Assembly: GCA_905373665.1 (NCBI GenBank)
Contig: CAJPTV010000013.1
Location: 1 to 31,814, forward strand
Length of the DNA stretch: 31,814 nucleotides
Direction of reading: 5' to 3'
Origin: Bacteroidia bacterium
GTDB taxonomy: Bacteria; Bacteroidota; Bacteroidia; Bacteroidales; CAJPTX01
The notes below the pieces were generated by a model. It saw only the letters and a list, made by a program, of their open reading frames with translations. It was not told where the DNA came from and ran no database searches. The position numbers were made by a program, and so were the translations under genes. Below, piece by piece: positions 8,870-16,656 of the stretch (position 1 is its first letter; each line of letters opens with the position of its first letter).

Positions 8870-8941
8870 GGCCTCATAGTTCAACGGATAGAACAAAAGT
8901 TTCCTAAACTTTAGATCCAGGTTCGATTCCTGGTGGGGCTA
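8870..8941 (+). tRNA. tRNA-Arg (anticodon CCT)
   Basis: A full cloverleaf can be drawn. The acceptor arm pairs 8870-8876 with 8934-8940, the D stem is GTTC/GAAC (8879-8882, 8891-8894), and the anticodon stem is AAAGT/ACTTT. The loop TTCCTAA places CCT at 8903-8905, and the T arm is CCAGG-TTCGATT-CCTGG (8917-8933). The discriminator is A8941. CCA is not encoded, as is common in Bacteroidetes. It decodes AGG. tyrS begins 40 bases later with no terminator between, so the two may be co-transcribed. Confidence 0.95.
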
Positions 8942-8981
8942 CGAAGGTACTTTTACCACGGCGTTTAACCCCAAGCGAATA

Positions 8982-10280
8982 ATGAAAGATTTCATTGCCG
9001 AGCTCGAGTGGCGCGGAATGCTCCATAACACCACCCCGGGGGCGGCAGCCCACATCAACCAAGCCTCCCGCCTCGGCTACGTGGGGATAGACCCAACGGC
9101 AGACTCGCTCCATATTGGGCACTTGGTGTCGGTGATGATGCTCCGCCATTTCCAGCAATGTGGGCACAAGCCTGTGGTGCTGGTTGGGGGTGCGACGGGG
9201 ATGATTGGTGACCCGTCGGGCAAGTCTCAAGAACGTAACCTTCTCACCGAAGAGGAAATCGCCCACAACCTCGCAGGGCTTAAGAAGCAGCTTGCCAAGT
9301 TGCTTGACTTTAACCCTGCGAACCCTAACGCCGCACGCCTTGTCAACAATTATGACTGGATGAAGGGATACTCTTTCATCGGCTTTATCCGCGACATTGG
9401 CAAGCACATTACCGTCAACTACATGATGGCTAAGGACTCGGTAAAGCGGCGTTTTGACCCCACAGAAGAGACCGAAGGGCTCTCGTTTACAGAGTTCTCC
9501 TACCAGCTTATTCAAGCTACCGATTTCCTCACCCTTCACCGCGAGACGGGACTTTCGCTGCAGATGGGCGGCTCTGATCAATGGGGAAATATGACTACGG
9601 GTGTGGAACTGATCCGCCGCATGGATGGGCATGAGGCGCACTGCATTACCTGCCCATTGATAAAAAAGTCCGACGGACGCAAGTTTGGCAAGACCGAGAA
9701 GGGGAATATATGGCTCGATGCAGAGCGTACGTCGCCCTACACCTTTTACCAGTTCTGGCTTAATGTTTCTGACGACGACGCCAAGTCGTATATCCGCATA
9801 TTTACGATGCTCTCGCGCGAAGAAATTGAAGTGCTGGAAGCGGAACATGCGGAGCGTCCGAACGAACGTCCTTTGCAAAAGGCTTTAGCACGCGAAGTAA
9901 CGGTGATGGTGCACGGCGAGGCAGAGTATACCAACGCGCTGCAAGCTTCTGAGATTCTGTTTGGTAAGGCAACAGCCGAAACCCTTCGTAAGATCGACGA
10001 ACCGACGTTGTTGGCAGTGTTTGATGGCGTCCCCACCTACGAGATTTCGCGCGAGGTGCTCTCTGCCCAAACCAACCTATTGACCCTCTTTACTGAAACC
10101 ACCGACATTTTTCCCTCCAAAGCGGAGGCACGGCGTACCTTTCAGGGCGGCGGTTTGAGCCTGAACAAAGAGAAGGTGACAGACCTTGACGCAGTGCCCA
10201 CGCTCGCCGATGCGATTAGTGGGAAGTACTTTGTGGTACAGAAGGGGAAGAAGAACTATTACTTGCTGATAGTGCGTTAG
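8982..10280 (+). CDS. tyrS: tyrosyl-tRNA synthetase
   Basis: A 432-residue class I aminoacyl-tRNA synthetase that charges tRNA-Tyr in the cytoplasm. The HIGH motif is exact at residues 44-47, the KMSKS-type loop reads KFGKTEKG (about 234-241), and GGATGMIGDPSGK and the tyrosine-binding region QMGGSDQWGN are clear. The C-terminal 70 residues form an S4-like RNA-binding domain (GGGLSLNKEKV). Length and motif spacing fit the TyrRS-1 bacterial group. It follows tRNA-Arg(CCT) by 40 bases and precedes the gate-domain transporter by 27. No T-box or other leader control is seen. Confidence 0.97.
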   Translation: MKDFIAELEWRGMLHNTTPGAAAHINQASRLGYVGIDPTADSLHIGHLVSVMMLRHFQQCGHKPVVLVGGATGMIGDPSGKSQERNLLTEEEIAHNLAGLKKQLAKLLDFNPANPNAARLVNNYDWMKGYSFIGFIRDIGKHITVNYMMAKDSVKRRFDPTEETEGLSFTEFSYQLIQATDFLTLHRETGLSLQMGGSDQWGNMTTGVELIRRMDGHEAHCITCPLIKKSDGRKFGKTEKGNIWLDAERTSPYTFYQFWLNVSDDDAKSYIRIFTMLSREEIEVLEAEHAERPNERPLQKALAREVTVMVHGEAEYTNALQASEILFGKATAETLRKIDEPTLLAVFDGVPTYEISREVLSAQTNLLTLFTETTDIFPSKAEARRTFQGGGLSLNKEKVTDLDAVPTLADAISGKYFVVQKGKKNYYLLIVR

Positions 10281-10307
10281 TTACGCGAGCGGGAGGAGGG
10301 AGCCTCG

Positions 10308-11507
10308 ATGAATATCAAGTTCCGAAACTTCAGACCTTTGGCGCGCCCAAGGCTGGTGCTCAACAACCCTTCTTTCCTGCGCGATCGGCGGGTTGAGGCG
10401 GTTATTTTCCTTGCGGGGTTCGTAGCTCTGATGGGCTTTCTTGGGATGACGATGGGGACGAAAAACCTCCTCAATACCATCATGCAGACGGCCTTTGAGT
10501 TGCTCACCCACACGGTCTTTTTCATCATGGCTATCACAGTGTTGACGGGGGCGCTGGCCAAGCTCTTTATCGAGTTTGGGGTGATGCGCCTCATAGAGTT
10601 TGCTCTCCGTCCGCTGATGCGCCCGATCTACAATCTGCCGGGGATGGCGGCTCTCGCAGCGGTGATAACTTTCTTTAGTGACAACCCCGCCATCATGTCC
10701 CTCGCTAAGGATAAGAGTTTTCGTGCCTGCCTGACGGATCGCGAGTTGGTCTCTATGGCAAACTTCGGGACGTCGATGGGGATGGGGCTAATCGTCATCA
10801 CCTTTATGTCGAGTCTTGGGCATTTTCAAAGTGCCTTGATAGGGCTCTTTGGGGCGATGTTTGGGGGGATCGTGGCGACGCGTCTTATGCAGTTCTTTAC
10901 CCGTAAGACGTTTACGCAGCCAACGCCCGAAGAAAAAGCGCAAATGTTGGAAGAGAGTAAAAAACAGCTCTCTTTCAAATCTCAGGGGTCGCTTTTTGAA
11001 CGCTTTCTGAATGCTATCTTGGATGGGGGAAAGACGGGGGTAGACTTGGGGCTTTCGATCATCCCGGGGGTGCTCATTATCAGCACGTTTATCACGATTA
11101 TTACCTTTGGTCCGAAGGATACGGCTGTGGGTTATCAAGGTTTGGCGGGCGAGGGAGTCCCCATCTTGACGTGGCTGGCGGGCAAAATAGAGATTGTTTT
11201 TCAACTGCTTTTTGGCTTTGAGTCTCCGAGTCTTATCGCCTTTCCTGTGACCTCGTTGGGGTCGGTTGGGGCAGCATTATCTCTCTTACCGCGTTTTAGT
11301 GCGGAGGGGATTTTGGGCGGAAATGAGGTTGCTGTTTTTACAGCGATGGGAATGTGCTGGAGTGGTTTTCTGAGCACTTATGCAGCAATGTTCGACTCGA
11401 TTGGTTTCCGAGCCCTTACCTCCAAAGCCCTGTTGGCGCAAACGCTTGGTGGGGTTGCTGCGGGGATCTTTGCCCATCTGCTTTTTGTGGTCTTGCAACT
11501 GTTCTAA
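10308..11507 (+). CDS. nucleoside-recognition (Gate) domain membrane protein
   Basis: A 399-residue polytopic inner-membrane protein with about eight to ten hydrophobic segments. It has two Gate-like halves: residues about 65-200, with the family-typical FFSDNPAIMSLAKD, and residues about 250-395. A charged cytoplasmic stretch of about 40 residues (near 200-240) separates them. The family is related to spore-maturation SpmA/SpmB and the YjiH type; the transported substrate is unknown. The start has a strong AGGAGG (10294-10299) 8 bases before the ATG. It lies 27 bases after tyrS and is probably co-transcribed with it. Its end overlaps the -33 region upstream of rpsF closely. Confidence 0.8.
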   Translation: MNIKFRNFRPLARPRLVLNNPSFLRDRRVEAVIFLAGFVALMGFLGMTMGTKNLLNTIMQTAFELLTHTVFFIMAITVLTGALAKLFIEFGVMRLIEFALRPLMRPIYNLPGMAALAAVITFFSDNPAIMSLAKDKSFRACLTDRELVSMANFGTSMGMGLIVITFMSSLGHFQSALIGLFGAMFGGIVATRLMQFFTRKTFTQPTPEEKAQMLEESKKQLSFKSQGSLFERFLNAILDGGKTGVDLGLSIIPGVLIISTFITIITFGPKDTAVGYQGLAGEGVPILTWLAGKIEIVFQLLFGFESPSLIAFPVTSLGSVGAALSLLPRFSAEGILGGNEVAVFTAMGMCWSGFLSTYAAMFDSIGFRALTSKALLAQTLGGVAAGIFAHLLFVVLQLF

Positions 11508-11537
11508 TTGCAATTCCACAAAAAATACGTACCTTTG
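11508..11537 (+). promoter_or_regulatory. rpsF-rpsR-rplI promoter
   Basis: TTG at 11508-11510, 19 bases, then TACCTTTG at 11530-11537 fits the Bacteroidetes consensus in both boxes and in spacing. It begins directly after the stop of the upstream gene. The leader to the rpsF ATG is about 35-40 bases, and no ribosomal-protein autoregulatory structure is obvious in it. Confidence 0.8.
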
Positions 11538-11580
11538 TACGAAGTTTTTTAATCATAAAACCGTTGAGAGTTTAGGAATG

Positions 11581-11952
11581 ATGAACCATTATGAGGCTGT
11601 CTTCATTGCAACTCCCGTTTTGTCTGAAAGCCAGATGAAGGAGACAGTCGATAAGTTCCGCACTTTCATTACATCCAATGGAGGTGAGATGGAAAATGAG
11701 GAGAACTGGGGGCTTAAGAAATTAGCTTACTCGATCAAGAAGAAAGAGAATGGCTACTATTTCTTGTTCCAGTTTGCTGCACCAGGCGAGCTGATAGATC
11801 GTTTGGAGACGCAGTTCCGTCGTGATGAGCGTATTATCCGTTTCCTGACCGTGCGTCTGGACAAGGATGGGCTTGAATACGCTAACAAGCGCCGTATGAA
11901 GCTCGCAGATGGCGAGAATAGTGCTAAACAAAACGTGGAGGAGGGTAAATAA
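11581..11952 (+). CDS. rpsF: 30S ribosomal protein S6
   Basis: A 123-residue small-subunit protein that binds 16S rRNA as a heterodimer with S18. The N-terminal MNHYEAVFIATPVLSE, the central WGLKKLAYSIKK and FRRDERIIRFLTVRL are typical S6. The C-terminal tail is charged. Two adjacent ATGs (11578 and 11581) are possible; I prefer 11581 because AGGA then has more room and homologues start MNHYE. The longer open frame from 11380 crosses the promoter and upstream gene and is not real. The stop codon overlaps the rpsR ATG by one base. Confidence 0.95.
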   Translation: MNHYEAVFIATPVLSESQMKETVDKFRTFITSNGGEMENEENWGLKKLAYSIKKKENGYYFLFQFAAPGELIDRLETQFRRDERIIRFLTVRLDKDGLEYANKRRMKLADGENSAKQNVEEGK

Positions 11953-12224
11953 TGGTACAGGCACGTGGTGGTGAGATTCGTTATCTAGCTCCGCCCACCG
12001 TTGAAGTAAAGCGGAAGCGTTATTGCCGTTTCAAGAAAAACGGTATCAAGTATGTCGATTACAAAGACCCTGAGTTCCTTAAGAAGTTCCTCAACGAGCA
12101 AGGGAAGATCCTCCCACGCCGTCTCACGGGGACTTCATTGAAGTATCAGCGTCGTGTGGCACAGGCTATCAAACGTGCGCGCCACTTGGCTCTCTTGCCA
12201 TTTGTTACTGACCTATTGAAGTAG
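11952..12224 (+). CDS. rpsR: 30S ribosomal protein S18
   Basis: A 90-residue S18 that pairs with S6 on the platform of the small subunit. YCRFKKNGIKYVDYKDPEFL and ILPRRLTGTSLKYQRRVAQAIKRARHLALLP are diagnostic. A single Cys is kept near the start of the conserved region, so this is not a zinc-independent paralogue pair that can be inferred from the window. It overlaps rpsF by one base (TAATG), which suggests translational coupling, and rplI follows after 17 bases. Confidence 0.96.
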   Translation: MVQARGGEIRYLAPPTVEVKRKRYCRFKKNGIKYVDYKDPEFLKKFLNEQGKILPRRLTGTSLKYQRRVAQAIKRARHLALLPFVTDLLK

Positions 12225-12241
12225 AGAGGAGGCGAAAGAAA

Positions 12242-12739
12242 ATGGCAGAGAAGAATAACGAGCAGTTATTGCAGCGTGCTACCAAGAAAGGGTGCGTACG
12301 TGTTATCTTGGTGAAGGATTTGCGCGGGTTGGGCGATCGCGACGATATGGTCGAAGTGCGCGCAGGGTATGCTCGGAACTATCTCATCCCTAATGGGATT
12401 GCGATGGCGGTAACCCCTTCCGTCCTCCGTCAGTTTGAAGAAACCAAGAAGCAGCAGCAGCACAAAGAACAGAAATTACGCGAGGAGGCTCAGAAGCGTG
12501 CAGACGAGCTTTCGCAGATTAAGCTCACAATTGGTGCTAAGACGAGTACCACGGGCAAGATCTTTGGTTCGGTTACCACGATTCAGTTAGCTGAAGCTTT
12601 GGCTGCAAAGGGAGTGAATATTGACCGTCATAACATTACCATCGAAGAGGCGGTAAAGGAAGTCGGCACGTATCACGCTCGTGTAAAGCTCTACAAGGAG
12701 CTGCACGCGCAGATCACCTTCCAAGTGGTTGCTGAGTAA
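12242..12739 (+). CDS. rplI: 50S ribosomal protein L9
   Basis: A 165-residue large-subunit protein with the two-lobe L9 layout: an N-terminal rRNA-binding lobe (VRVILVKDLRGLGDRDDMVEV, then GYARNYLIPNGIA), a long connecting helix (about residues 65-100) and a C-terminal lobe with KIFGSVTTIQLAEAL. L9 usually starts at the equivalent of VRVILV, so about 17 extra residues lie in front. The extra stretch is supported by AGGAGG at 12227-12232, 9 bases before this ATG, and no in-frame ATG lies nearer the conserved start. It is the last gene of the S6-S18-L9 operon, closed by a terminator at 12766-12792. Confidence 0.95.
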   Translation: MAEKNNEQLLQRATKKGCVRVILVKDLRGLGDRDDMVEVRAGYARNYLIPNGIAMAVTPSVLRQFEETKKQQQHKEQKLREEAQKRADELSQIKLTIGAKTSTTGKIFGSVTTIQLAEALAAKGVNIDRHNITIEEAVKEVGTYHARVKLYKELHAQITFQVVAE

Positions 12740-12765
12740 TCAGCTCAGAGTTAAATGAAAGTTCA

Positions 12766-12792
12766 GAGGGGTGTGAGTTTCACACCCTTTTG
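12766..12792 (+). terminator. ribosomal operon terminator
   Basis: Stem GGGTGTG (12769-12775) with CACACCC (12781-12787), a 5-base loop, then TTTTG. It lies 27 bases after rplI. Confidence 0.8.
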
Positions 12793-12832
12793 AATTTTAT
12801 ATGAAGTCCCTCTTTTTACGCTAGTAAAGTAC

Positions 12833-12840
12833 TAACTTTG
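12833..12840 (+). promoter_or_regulatory. aspS -7 promoter box
   Basis: TAACTTTG matches TAnnTTTG, 27 bases before the aspS ATG and just after the ribosomal operon terminator. A T-rich run (12813-12817) sits near the -33 position, but no clear TTTG is seen. Confidence 0.55.
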
Positions 12841-12867
12841 CAGGTGTTAGATATTAACTAAGCTGCT

Positions 12868-14616
12868 ATGTATAGAACACATCGGTGTGGTGAATTGCGT
12901 ATGCCCCACGTGGGGACAACGGTAACCGTCTGTGGTTGGGTGCAACGCGTACGCAAGATGGGCGGACTGCTCTTTGTAGACCTGCGCGACCGCTGGGGGA
13001 TTGTCCAGCTTGTTGTCTCAGATGCGGAGGCGGCACTCCGCTCCGAGGTTGAAGCCCTCGGACGTGAATGGGTTATAAGAGCTACGGGCATCGTACGCGA
13101 ACGCTCAAGCAAAAATGCGACCCTTTCCACTGGCGACGTCGAGATAGAGCTCCAAACACTAACCCTCTTGAACCGAAGCGAGGTTCCCCCCTTCACAATA
13201 GAGACCGAAACTGATGGTGGCGACGAGCTCCGAATGAAGTATCGCTATCTTGACATTCGTCGTCCGCCCGTGCGTGACGCCTTGCTCCTGCGCCACCAGA
13301 TAGCACAATCCGTAAGGAGTTACCTCAATGCTCGCGATTTCGTGGAAATAGAGACGCCGTTCCTTATCAAATCGACCCCTGAAGGGGCACGCGACTTTGT
13401 TGTCCCCTCGCGTATGCATGCTGGCGAGTTTTATGCCCTCCCACAGAGTCCGCAGACGTTCAAGCAGTTACTTATGGTTGCAGGTATGGAACGTTACTAT
13501 CAAATAGTACGTTGTTTCCGAGACGAAGACTTACGTGCAGACCGTCAACCCGAGTTTACACAGATAGACTGTGAGATGTCTTTTGTCGAACGGGAAGATA
13601 TCCTCTGCGAGTTTGAAAGCTTTATGCGCACCCTCTTTGAAGAGGTACTCGGCGTGACGTTCGACGGCGCATTCCAACGGATGCCCTACAGCGAAGCAAT
13701 GTCTAAATACGGGAGCGACAAACCCGACCTGCGAGTAGGGATGGAGATTCACGACGTGACGGCGTTCACCCGTGAAACGGGCTTCTCGGTCTTTGACAAT
13801 GCCCCTTACGTTGGAGGGATTTGCGTCAAGGACGGGGCAAAATACACACGTAAGCAACTCGATGCATTAACCGATTTTGTTAAGCGTCCACAAGTGGGCG
13901 GAACAGGCTTAATTTACGCGAGAATAGCCCCAGAGGATGGAAGTATCAAATCCTCTGCAGATAAGTTCCTTACGCCCGCTCTATTAGCGAAATTTGCCCA
14001 AGAATTAGGAGCTACGCAAGGAGACTTAATGCTCTTCATGGCGGGGAAGACCACAGAGACGCAAGTAGCGCTCGGAACGCTTCGTCTTGAAGTTGCTCGT
14101 AATGAAAGGCTCTTAGACCCCAAGGTATTTAAGCCACTCTGGGTTGTAAATTTCCCCCTCTTTGAGTGGGATGAAGAGACACAACGCTTCTACGCCATGC
14201 ATCATCCCTTCACCTCACCTCACCCAGATGATGTGGAGTTATTCGAGAGCAATCCAGGCGCGATGCGTGCCAATGCTTACGACATGGTAATAAACGGAAC
14301 GGAGGTCGGTGGAGGCTCTATCCGTATCTTCGATCGCACTATCCAAGAACGCATGTTCAAAGCACTCGGTTTTACCGAAGAGGCTGCACATGCACAGTTT
14401 GGCTTCTTGCTCGATGCCTTCCGCTACGGAGCACCGCCTCACGGAGGGATAGCCTTTGGTTTTGACCGACTCTGCTCACTCTTCGGAGGTGCTGACTCCA
14501 TTCGTGACTACATTGCCTTCCCAAAAAACAATGCAGGACGTGACGTAATGATAGCCAGTCCATCGCTCATCGATTCTGCACAGTTAACTGAACTACACTT
14601 GGTGGTAAAAGAATAA
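12868..14616 (+). CDS. aspS: aspartyl-tRNA synthetase
   Basis: A 582-residue class IIb synthetase of the bacterial type. The N-terminal OB-fold anticodon-binding domain (about 1-105) begins RTHRCGELRMPHVG. Motif 2 is seen in QIVRCFRDEDLRADRQPEFT (about residues 212-231). The bacterial GAD insertion domain spans about 285-420, and motif 3 reads GIAFGFDRL near the C-terminus. The length is normal. Whether it is discriminating or also charges tRNA-Asn cannot be told here. It has its own promoter box and ends at a very strong bidirectional terminator. Confidence 0.96.
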   Translation: MYRTHRCGELRMPHVGTTVTVCGWVQRVRKMGGLLFVDLRDRWGIVQLVVSDAEAALRSEVEALGREWVIRATGIVRERSSKNATLSTGDVEIELQTLTLLNRSEVPPFTIETETDGGDELRMKYRYLDIRRPPVRDALLLRHQIAQSVRSYLNARDFVEIETPFLIKSTPEGARDFVVPSRMHAGEFYALPQSPQTFKQLLMVAGMERYYQIVRCFRDEDLRADRQPEFTQIDCEMSFVEREDILCEFESFMRTLFEEVLGVTFDGAFQRMPYSEAMSKYGSDKPDLRVGMEIHDVTAFTRETGFSVFDNAPYVGGICVKDGAKYTRKQLDALTDFVKRPQVGGTGLIYARIAPEDGSIKSSADKFLTPALLAKFAQELGATQGDLMLFMAGKTTETQVALGTLRLEVARNERLLDPKVFKPLWVVNFPLFEWDEETQRFYAMHHPFTSPHPDDVELFESNPGAMRANAYDMVINGTEVGGGSIRIFDRTIQERMFKALGFTEEAAHAQFGFLLDAFRYGAPPHGGIAFGFDRLCSLFGGADSIRDYIAFPKNNAGRDVMIASPSLIDSAQLTELHLVVKE

Positions 14617-14640
14617 GAAGAATAACCCTAAGTCTAACGG

Positions 14641-14690
14641 ATACAAAAAGAGGGCGTTATGTAACTAACAATAACGCCCTCTTTTTGTAT
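14641..14690. terminator. bidirectional terminator between aspS and the LysM gene
   Basis: A perfect 20-bp stem pairs 14641-14660 with 14671-14690 around a 10-base loop. It has A-runs on the left arm and T-runs on the right, so both the aspS transcript (plus) and the LysM gene transcript (minus) end with a U-tract. Confidence 0.93.
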
Positions 14691-14701
14691 TAACATGATA
14701 C

Positions 14702-16525
14702 TTACTTAAGCATCAATCCCCGTTCTAAATCGAACTGTAAGAGGTAAATCGCTTTGCTTTCATACGAACTGAACTCCTGTGCAGCACGGAAGTCAAAACG
14801 CGTCTGAAGGAGCGGAATATCGCAATAAGGGAGGCAATAGCGGAAGTCCTCTCCATAGCGATAAATAGCATGCAGAAAAAACTTCAGCACGTCATAACCT
14901 TGAAAAGCATACTGCGACGGCTCTACACGAAAGACATCGCGATAAGACTCTAAAAACTCCCGCACGAGCTCTGACTGATAGTCTATGTAGAATGGCGAGA
15001 AGAGTGTTACACGCACTGCACCAAGCTGCGAAAGGTCAAGATTCCGCATCTTAAACCAACGCGCCATCCCATAAATATCTATAGAATCGGCTTCCTTTAA
15101 CAACGAAATAGCATTGAGCTGCCCAAGAAGATCGCTTACAAAAGGCTCACTGTGAGAAGGAATAAAGATCTTCGTGTTCTTCGCCCCCTCTATCAATGAG
15201 CGCAAACGTGGCGTAAGCTTAAGTGTAGCCCCTCCTTTGGGGTATTTTAAGACCTCTATTGTGGGTGCAGGAGTAAGCTTCGCAACCTGTTCGCGCAAGA
15301 GAGTTATCAAGTGATCTGCCATTTCAGCATCAGCAAGCGATTCCTCACGCAAGACAATCACCTTTTGCGTACCAGGCTCAATAGACTCCTGCACTAAAGA
15401 CTTGAGTTGCGTGTAAAAAGATGGATTCGCTTGGAAAAGAAAGGGGTTCAAATCAGACGCTGGTGTCTTACCAGAGAGAGGTGATACTATCGGAATTCTA
15501 TTCTGTGCCGCATATTGGCTTAATAATGAGATGTTCTTAGGGTCTACAGGACCTATTATTAAATTCGCATTTCGTAGCGTATCGCTCTGTATAATCTTTT
15601 GTAGCACTGCTGTTGAACGCTGAGTATCAAAAACAGATAAGCGGATATTACAGCCTTTCAGACGAAACTCATTAAGAGCGAGGAGTAACCCCTGATAAAA
15701 GTCCAAATAGCGCGTATTCGCCTCAATCCCTCGGGACGACGTTGCAGCAACATCATAACTCTCTTCTTCACTTTCTGATGTGGTCGACTTCCCCAAATCA
15801 AACGGTAAAAGAAGCGCCACCTCCAATCGCTTTCCACGTGGGAATGCATTGGTTGAATCACAACGCACAACTGGAGTTGGTGCTGTATGTATCTCCACTT
15901 CCTCCGACTCATTTTTACTCGAAGATTGTGACTGCGGGATTACAAGTTTATCTCCCACTCCAAGCGCCCGTTCTCGCAACCACGGGTTCGCCTCCAAAAG
16001 CTGTTCTTGACTCACCCCAAAACGCTTAGAAATACCATAAACACCCTCCCCCTTTTGCACCTCATACAGAGTTACCTGCCGTTCACTCACACTCGGCGGA
16101 ATACGCAAAATCGTATGCACCTGCAAGGTGTCCGAAAGTAGTGAGTTAAACTTCCGCAACTCTGCCACAGGCACTCCAAACTCTCGAGACAACGAGTAAA
16201 GACTCTCCCCCGCCTTTACAATGTGTAGGCGAACTCCCGTCACATCCTCTTGCTTTTGACCTTCCTCCCCTGCAAGGGGGATCTTAAGCATTTGTCCCTC
16301 TTTGATACCATAATATATGTCTGGATTGGCTGCTGCGATTGCCGTTTGTGACACATTATACTTGCGGCTAATAGCATACAGAGTCTCGCCTTTAGCAACT
16401 ACATGCAAACAGTATTTCTCCCCACGAACTGTGATGCGTCCACTCCCAGAGACAGAATCCTGTCCCACCGCACCAACCACGGAGGACAATAATATACCGA
16501 CCCATAAGCACCAAGCGCGCCACAT
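14702..16525 (-). CDS. LysM-repeat protein with periplasmic-binding-like domain
   Basis: A 607-residue exported protein. A signal peptide (about residues 1-21) is followed by three LysM repeats (about 39-83, 98-143 and 152-197), each with the GE(S/T/G) turn and a closing IP. These bind peptidoglycan. After a Ser/Glu linker, residues about 230-600 resemble a type 1 periplasmic-binding / leucine-receptor fold (VALLLPFDLG, YLDFYQGLLLALNEF, NLIIGPV, IPIVSPLSG). Such proteins are common in Bacteroidetes and are likely sensors or scaffolds at the wall; LpoA-like activation of cell-wall synthesis is a guess. It is probably monocistronic, with its own -7 box, and ends at the shared terminator. Confidence 0.85.
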   Translation of the reverse strand: MWRAWCLWVGILLSSVVGAVGQDSVSGSGRITVRGEKYCLHVVAKGETLYAISRKYNVSQTAIAAANPDIYYGIKEGQMLKIPLAGEEGQKQEDVTGVRLHIVKAGESLYSLSREFGVPVAELRKFNSLLSDTLQVHTILRIPPSVSERQVTLYEVQKGEGVYGISKRFGVSQEQLLEANPWLRERALGVGDKLVIPQSQSSSKNESEEVEIHTAPTPVVRCDSTNAFPRGKRLEVALLLPFDLGKSTTSESEEESYDVAATSSRGIEANTRYLDFYQGLLLALNEFRLKGCNIRLSVFDTQRSTAVLQKIIQSDTLRNANLIIGPVDPKNISLLSQYAAQNRIPIVSPLSGKTPASDLNPFLFQANPSFYTQLKSLVQESIEPGTQKVIVLREESLADAEMADHLITLLREQVAKLTPAPTIEVLKYPKGGATLKLTPRLRSLIEGAKNTKIFIPSHSEPFVSDLLGQLNAISLLKEADSIDIYGMARWFKMRNLDLSQLGAVRVTLFSPFYIDYQSELVREFLESYRDVFRVEPSQYAFQGYDVLKFFLHAIYRYGEDFRYCLPYCDIPLLQTRFDFRAAQEFSSYESKAIYLLQFDLERGLMLK

Positions 16526-16569
16526 AACTCTCTGTTCCTTACAACCTACAACAATAAATAGAGACGTAC

Positions 16570-16577
16570 CAAAGGTA
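16570..16577 (-). promoter_or_regulatory. LysM gene -7 promoter box
   Basis: On the minus strand this reads TACCTTTG, an exact TAnnTTTG match, 44 bases upstream of the ATG at 16525. It lies just beyond the pepO terminator. Confidence 0.55.
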
Positions 16578-16579
16578 CT

Positions 16580-16625
16580 GAAAAAAAAGAAAGTGGCATC
16601 GGAATTTACACTCCGACACCACTTT
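16580..16625 (-). terminator. pepO terminator
   Basis: On the minus strand the arms 16612-16625 and 16590-16603 form a 14-bp stem with two G-U pairs, followed by eight Ts. Read on the plus strand the same two positions are mismatched, so it is oriented for the minus strand. Confidence 0.85.
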
Positions 16626-16656
16626 CCGATATTATCTATTGGTCAAAATACGTTTT

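Noticed and set aside
11380..11577. Extended N-terminus for S6
   Set aside because: It overlaps the upstream transporter gene and the rpsF promoter in another frame; S6 homology begins at 11581.
12780..12867. T-box or other riboswitch before aspS (and before tyrS at 8942-8981)
   Set aside because: The leaders are too short and lack T-box or known riboswitch features.
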